Assembly: GCA_949317995.1 (NCBI GenBank)
Contig: OX439036.1
Span: 9,838,356 to 9,902,355 of the forward strand
DNA: 64,000 nucleotides
Direction: 5' to 3'
Origin: Acholoe squamosa
Lineage: Eukaryota; Annelida; Polychaeta; Phyllodocida; Polynoidae
Of the stretch, positions 61,951 through 64,000 are shown in pieces; the first letter of the stretch is position 1; every line of letters starts with the position of its first letter. A program made the position numbers and the translations under genes. The notes under the pieces were generated by a model, which saw only the letters and a list, made by a program, of their open reading frames with translations, searched no databases and was not told the origin of the DNA.

Positions 61951-64000
61951 TTAGTGGAGAATACGAGGAAGCTGAGAAAGGCGGCGAATCGTGTTTAAAA
62001 GTCTTGCGGGAAGGCGTATGGGTCTTCCTCTTCTCGACCTTCTTTCCACTAAGTCGCTGCCCGGCTCCACTGGGCTACTTTGATCATGATGTGTATTTTG
62101 TTTTCTTGTGGTGTTTCTTTTTAGGTCCACCCCGAGCCCTCTGGGCTGGTGCGCTGCAGTCTGAGGATTATCTTCTGTCGGGGATCCAGCAGGCTCATCA
62201 GGGGCTGCTAAAGGATTCCTAGCTAGAGGTTCAGGAGTCTGGTTGTCAGGGGCAGCTAAGGATGGATCTTTCTTCTGCCCCATGTCAGGGGGTCCAGTGC
62301 CCAGGGCCCTGCCATTGTCTGGGGCAGCCAGGGGTGTGTCTTCTCTCTGGCTACTGTTGGGGGGGCCGTACTCCGGGGCTGTGTCATTATCCGGGGCAGC
62401 TTCCTGTTGATTGTCTTCTGCAGTATGTCCCACTGGCTTGTTCGATGCGGCTGTGGGATCCCTTGCAGCTGGTCCTGCAGGCTGGTTGTTGGGGGCAGCT
62501 GGGTATGCATCTTCTCTCTGCCTTATGTCAGGGGGGCCATGCCCCTGGGTTAGGTCGTGCTCTTCCTCATCTGCGGATTCCTCCAGATGCAACAGCCGAT
62601 GTCTCATACGGCGTAGCCACATTGGAATTGCTCTGTCTCTGCAGATGCTTAGACGGTCATGGTGGATTACTTCCACCTTTTTCCTCCCTCGGATCTTCAG
62701 AAGCACCGGTGACAGGACTGCCTCAACTAGGTATGGGCCCTTCCACACCGGTTTGAGCTTGGGGCTCTCGCCCTTTTTGTTCGCTGTGTCCCTCTTGTAT
62801 ACTAGGTCACCTTGTTCGTACTTCACATGGGACAATTTTTGGTCATAAGTCTTTTTCTGGAGCTCCTGTTTTGCCTTGAGACCTTCACGCGCCATTTCAT
62901 GGACTTCCTCCATGGTTCGTCGTAGCTTTTGGACATACTCCGAGGCAGAGACAGGAATATTGTCGTTCCTGGCGGTGAGTCCGAAAACCACATCCTCTGG
63001 TTGCGTAACTTCCCGGCCCAGCATCATCATGTTGGGGCTATATCCAGTTTGCTTGTGGGGAACCGCTCGGAGGGCTCCAGCCAGGACAGACAGGTGTCTA
63101 TCCCATTGCCTTGCCTTTCCCTCGAGAAAGCAGCGCACCATCTGCAGGATTGTTCTATTGTACCGTTCCACCTGTCCATTGGATGCAGGCCTGTATGGTG
63201 TTGTTCTGGTTTTCTTTACCTTTAACAAGTCACACACGCTGCGTATGACATTGCCGTCAACATTGCGACCCTGATCGGTATGTAGTTGTTGTGGGCATCC
63301 CCAGCGCGCTACAAAGTCATCTACAAACTTATCTGCGATGATCTCGGCCTTCTGATCCGGGATGGCATAGCATTCCACCCACTTGGTGAATTGGTCAACA
63401 ATAACTAGGATACAGGTGTTCTTACTCTCTGATTCCGGTAGCGGCCCCAGTATGTCTAGGTGGACCCTTTCTAGCGGTGCACCAGCATGGTATTTCCCAA
63501 GGGGGCCACGTGCCTTCTGGCAGGGTTTCTTATTTCGGGTACAGGTGGCACATGACCGGACAAAGTCCCGGCAGTCGCTCTGCAGCTGGAACCAGATAAA
63601 TCCTTGTTTCAGACGTGCATATGTTTTGTCCTGCCCCAGATGACCAGCCGTGGCGTGGTCATGGCAGAACTCCAGTATTTCCTGTCTGTGCTCCTTCGGT
63701 GCTATCAGTAGGAATCTAGGCTTATTCAGCGTTTCCAACTTGTAGTGTAGCACCCCTTCTCTCATAACCAGCTGTGACCTGTGCACCCAGAAGTACTTTG
63801 TGGCTGGGCTGCTGATGGCAAGAGCAGCTTGCGACGGCTCGCATCCTGCCTCCATCCACCCTATGATGGGGCTAAGGTCATGGTCCTTCAGTTGTTTTTC
63901 CCTTAATTGTTCCTTAGAATACCCGCCTAGGCATGTATCCAGCATTGTCTGCTCATCTTCCGCATTTAGATCATCAACATCAAGCATTCTGATCACTGTC
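61951..64000 (-). CDS. pol: Ty3/Gypsy Pol, C-terminal half with integrase (5' end off the window)
   Basis: About 683 residues, open to the right edge. A zinc-binding HATAGHLGQ...CATC module (H2C2) is followed by the integrase core: D in HLDILGPLP, D in LHTDQG and E in GQVERYNRT, the DDE triad. A GPYLVEAVLSPVLLKI segment fits the GPY/F module. No chromodomain is evident. The C-terminal ~220 residues are Pro/Ala/Asp-rich with three imperfect ~40-residue repeats around GPP(D/N)...(R/K)(E/K)D...AAPDN, ending in an Arg-rich tail. The frame stops at 61951, about 100 bases before the TatD ORF on the same strand. Confidence 0.9.
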   Translation of the reverse strand, partial: TVIRMLDVDDLNAEDEQTMLDTCLGGYSKEQLREKQLKDHDLSPIIGWMEAGCEPSQAALAISSPATKYFWVHRSQLVMREGVLHYKLETLNKPRFLLIAPKEHRQEILEFCHDHATAGHLGQDKTYARLKQGFIWFQLQSDCRDFVRSCATCTRNKKPCQKARGPLGKYHAGAPLERVHLDILGPLPESESKNTCILVIVDQFTKWVECYAIPDQKAEIIADKFVDDFVARWGCPQQLHTDQGRNVDGNVIRSVCDLLKVKKTRTTPYRPASNGQVERYNRTILQMVRCFLEGKARQWDRHLSVLAGALRAVPHKQTGYSPNMMMLGREVTQPEDVVFGLTARNDNIPVSASEYVQKLRRTMEEVHEMAREGLKAKQELQKKTYDQKLSHVKYEQGDLVYKRDTANKKGESPKLKPVWKGPYLVEAVLSPVLLKIRGRKKVEVIHHDRLSICRDRAIPMWLRRMRHRLLHLEESADEEEHDLTQGHGPPDIRQREDAYPAAPNNQPAGPAARDPTAASNKPVGHTAEDNQQEAAPDNDTAPEYGPPNSSQREDTPLAAPDNGRALGTGPPDMGQKKDPSLAAPDNQTPEPLARNPLAAPDEPAGSPTEDNPQTAAHQPRGLGVDLKRNTTRKQNTHHDQSSPVEPGSDLVERRSRRGRPIRLPARLLNTIRRLSQLPRILH

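Larger units (their letters stand above)
59525..64000 (-). mobile_element. Ty3/Gypsy LTR retrotransposon, 3' half, with TatD nuclease in the env position
   Basis: Minus-strand order: Pol C-terminal half with integrase (open to the right edge), ~100-base gap, finger-TatD ORF, GC-rich 3' region. The RT/RNase H and gag would lie beyond the right edge. Both ORFs are intact, suggesting a fairly recent copy. Confidence 0.75.

Overview
The window looks like a contig from a marine invertebrate genome, most probably a mollusc such as a bivalve, although species and phylum cannot be fixed from sequence alone. It holds two very different kinds of DNA. The first ~20.5 kb is strongly AT-rich and densely packed with plus-strand genes. 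The rest is ordinary intron- and repeat-rich animal DNA.

Region 1 (1 to ~21.3 kb) is an endogenous or integrated virus of the adintovirus/Polinton (Maverick) type. It carries a penton-like protein, a protein-primed DNA polymerase B (broken), a retroviral-type integrase joined in frame to an A32-like packaging ATPase, a basic pX-like core protein, a conserved Polinton virion protein, a pVI-like membrane-active protein, a double-jelly-roll major capsid protein and an adenain-like protease. Around this core lie accessory genes: two paralogous RING-like genes, a PC4-like ssDNA-binding protein, a zinc-ribbon nuclear protein, a small membrane protein, an HD/DUF5662-like protein, a tandem death-domain protein, a complete dUTPase and a second, motif-defective dUTPase paralogue, plus two unrecognised genes. 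Several genes are split by shifts at runs of A, while the virion genes from the zinc-ribbon gene through the protease are intact. A recurring TGAGATAAA-like motif lies 30-75 bp upstream of mostly structural genes. An 0.8 kb array of related GATAA-containing repeats sits between the death-domain gene and the dUTPase gene. Neither virus end can be fixed: the left end is outside the window and the right end lies somewhere in 20.4-21.3 kb.

Region 2 (21.3-26.6 kb) is host DNA with palindrome-rich repeats (GGTCACGTGACC types and TGACGTCA), a G-quadruplex tract, one exon of a rhodopsin-like GPCR on the minus strand, a decayed duplicate of that exon abutted by a MITE, and a foldback element. Region 3 (26.6-31.9 kb, plus strand) is a degenerate 5'-truncated retroelement: a probable Pol tail, several GC-rich ORFs including a C2H2-finger protein, a polypurine tract and an LTR-like 3' end.

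Region 4 (31.9-58.2 kb, minus strand) is a tandem family of three secreted kringle-protein genes. The distal copy (58174-53041) can be assembled into eight exons with consistent phase-1 junctions, giving 372 residues with a signal peptide and three kringles. The middle copy (48047 to ~42840) and the last copy (34462-31994) are decayed. Between them lie minisatellites, foldback elements, LINE fragments, tRNA-derived sequences and a duplicated segment carrying an unknown zinc/coiled-coil ORF.

Region 5 (58.7-64 kb, minus strand) has a 5'-truncated LINE and the 3' half of a Ty3/Gypsy element. Its Pol is followed, in the position an env gene would take, by a 638-residue protein with a nuclear localisation signal, zinc-finger-like motifs and a TatD-type metal-dependent nuclease domain that keeps all expected metal ligands. 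A splice-acceptor-like site sits just before it. This TatD cargo, the viral tandem death-domain protein and the integrase-ATPase junction are the most interesting points.
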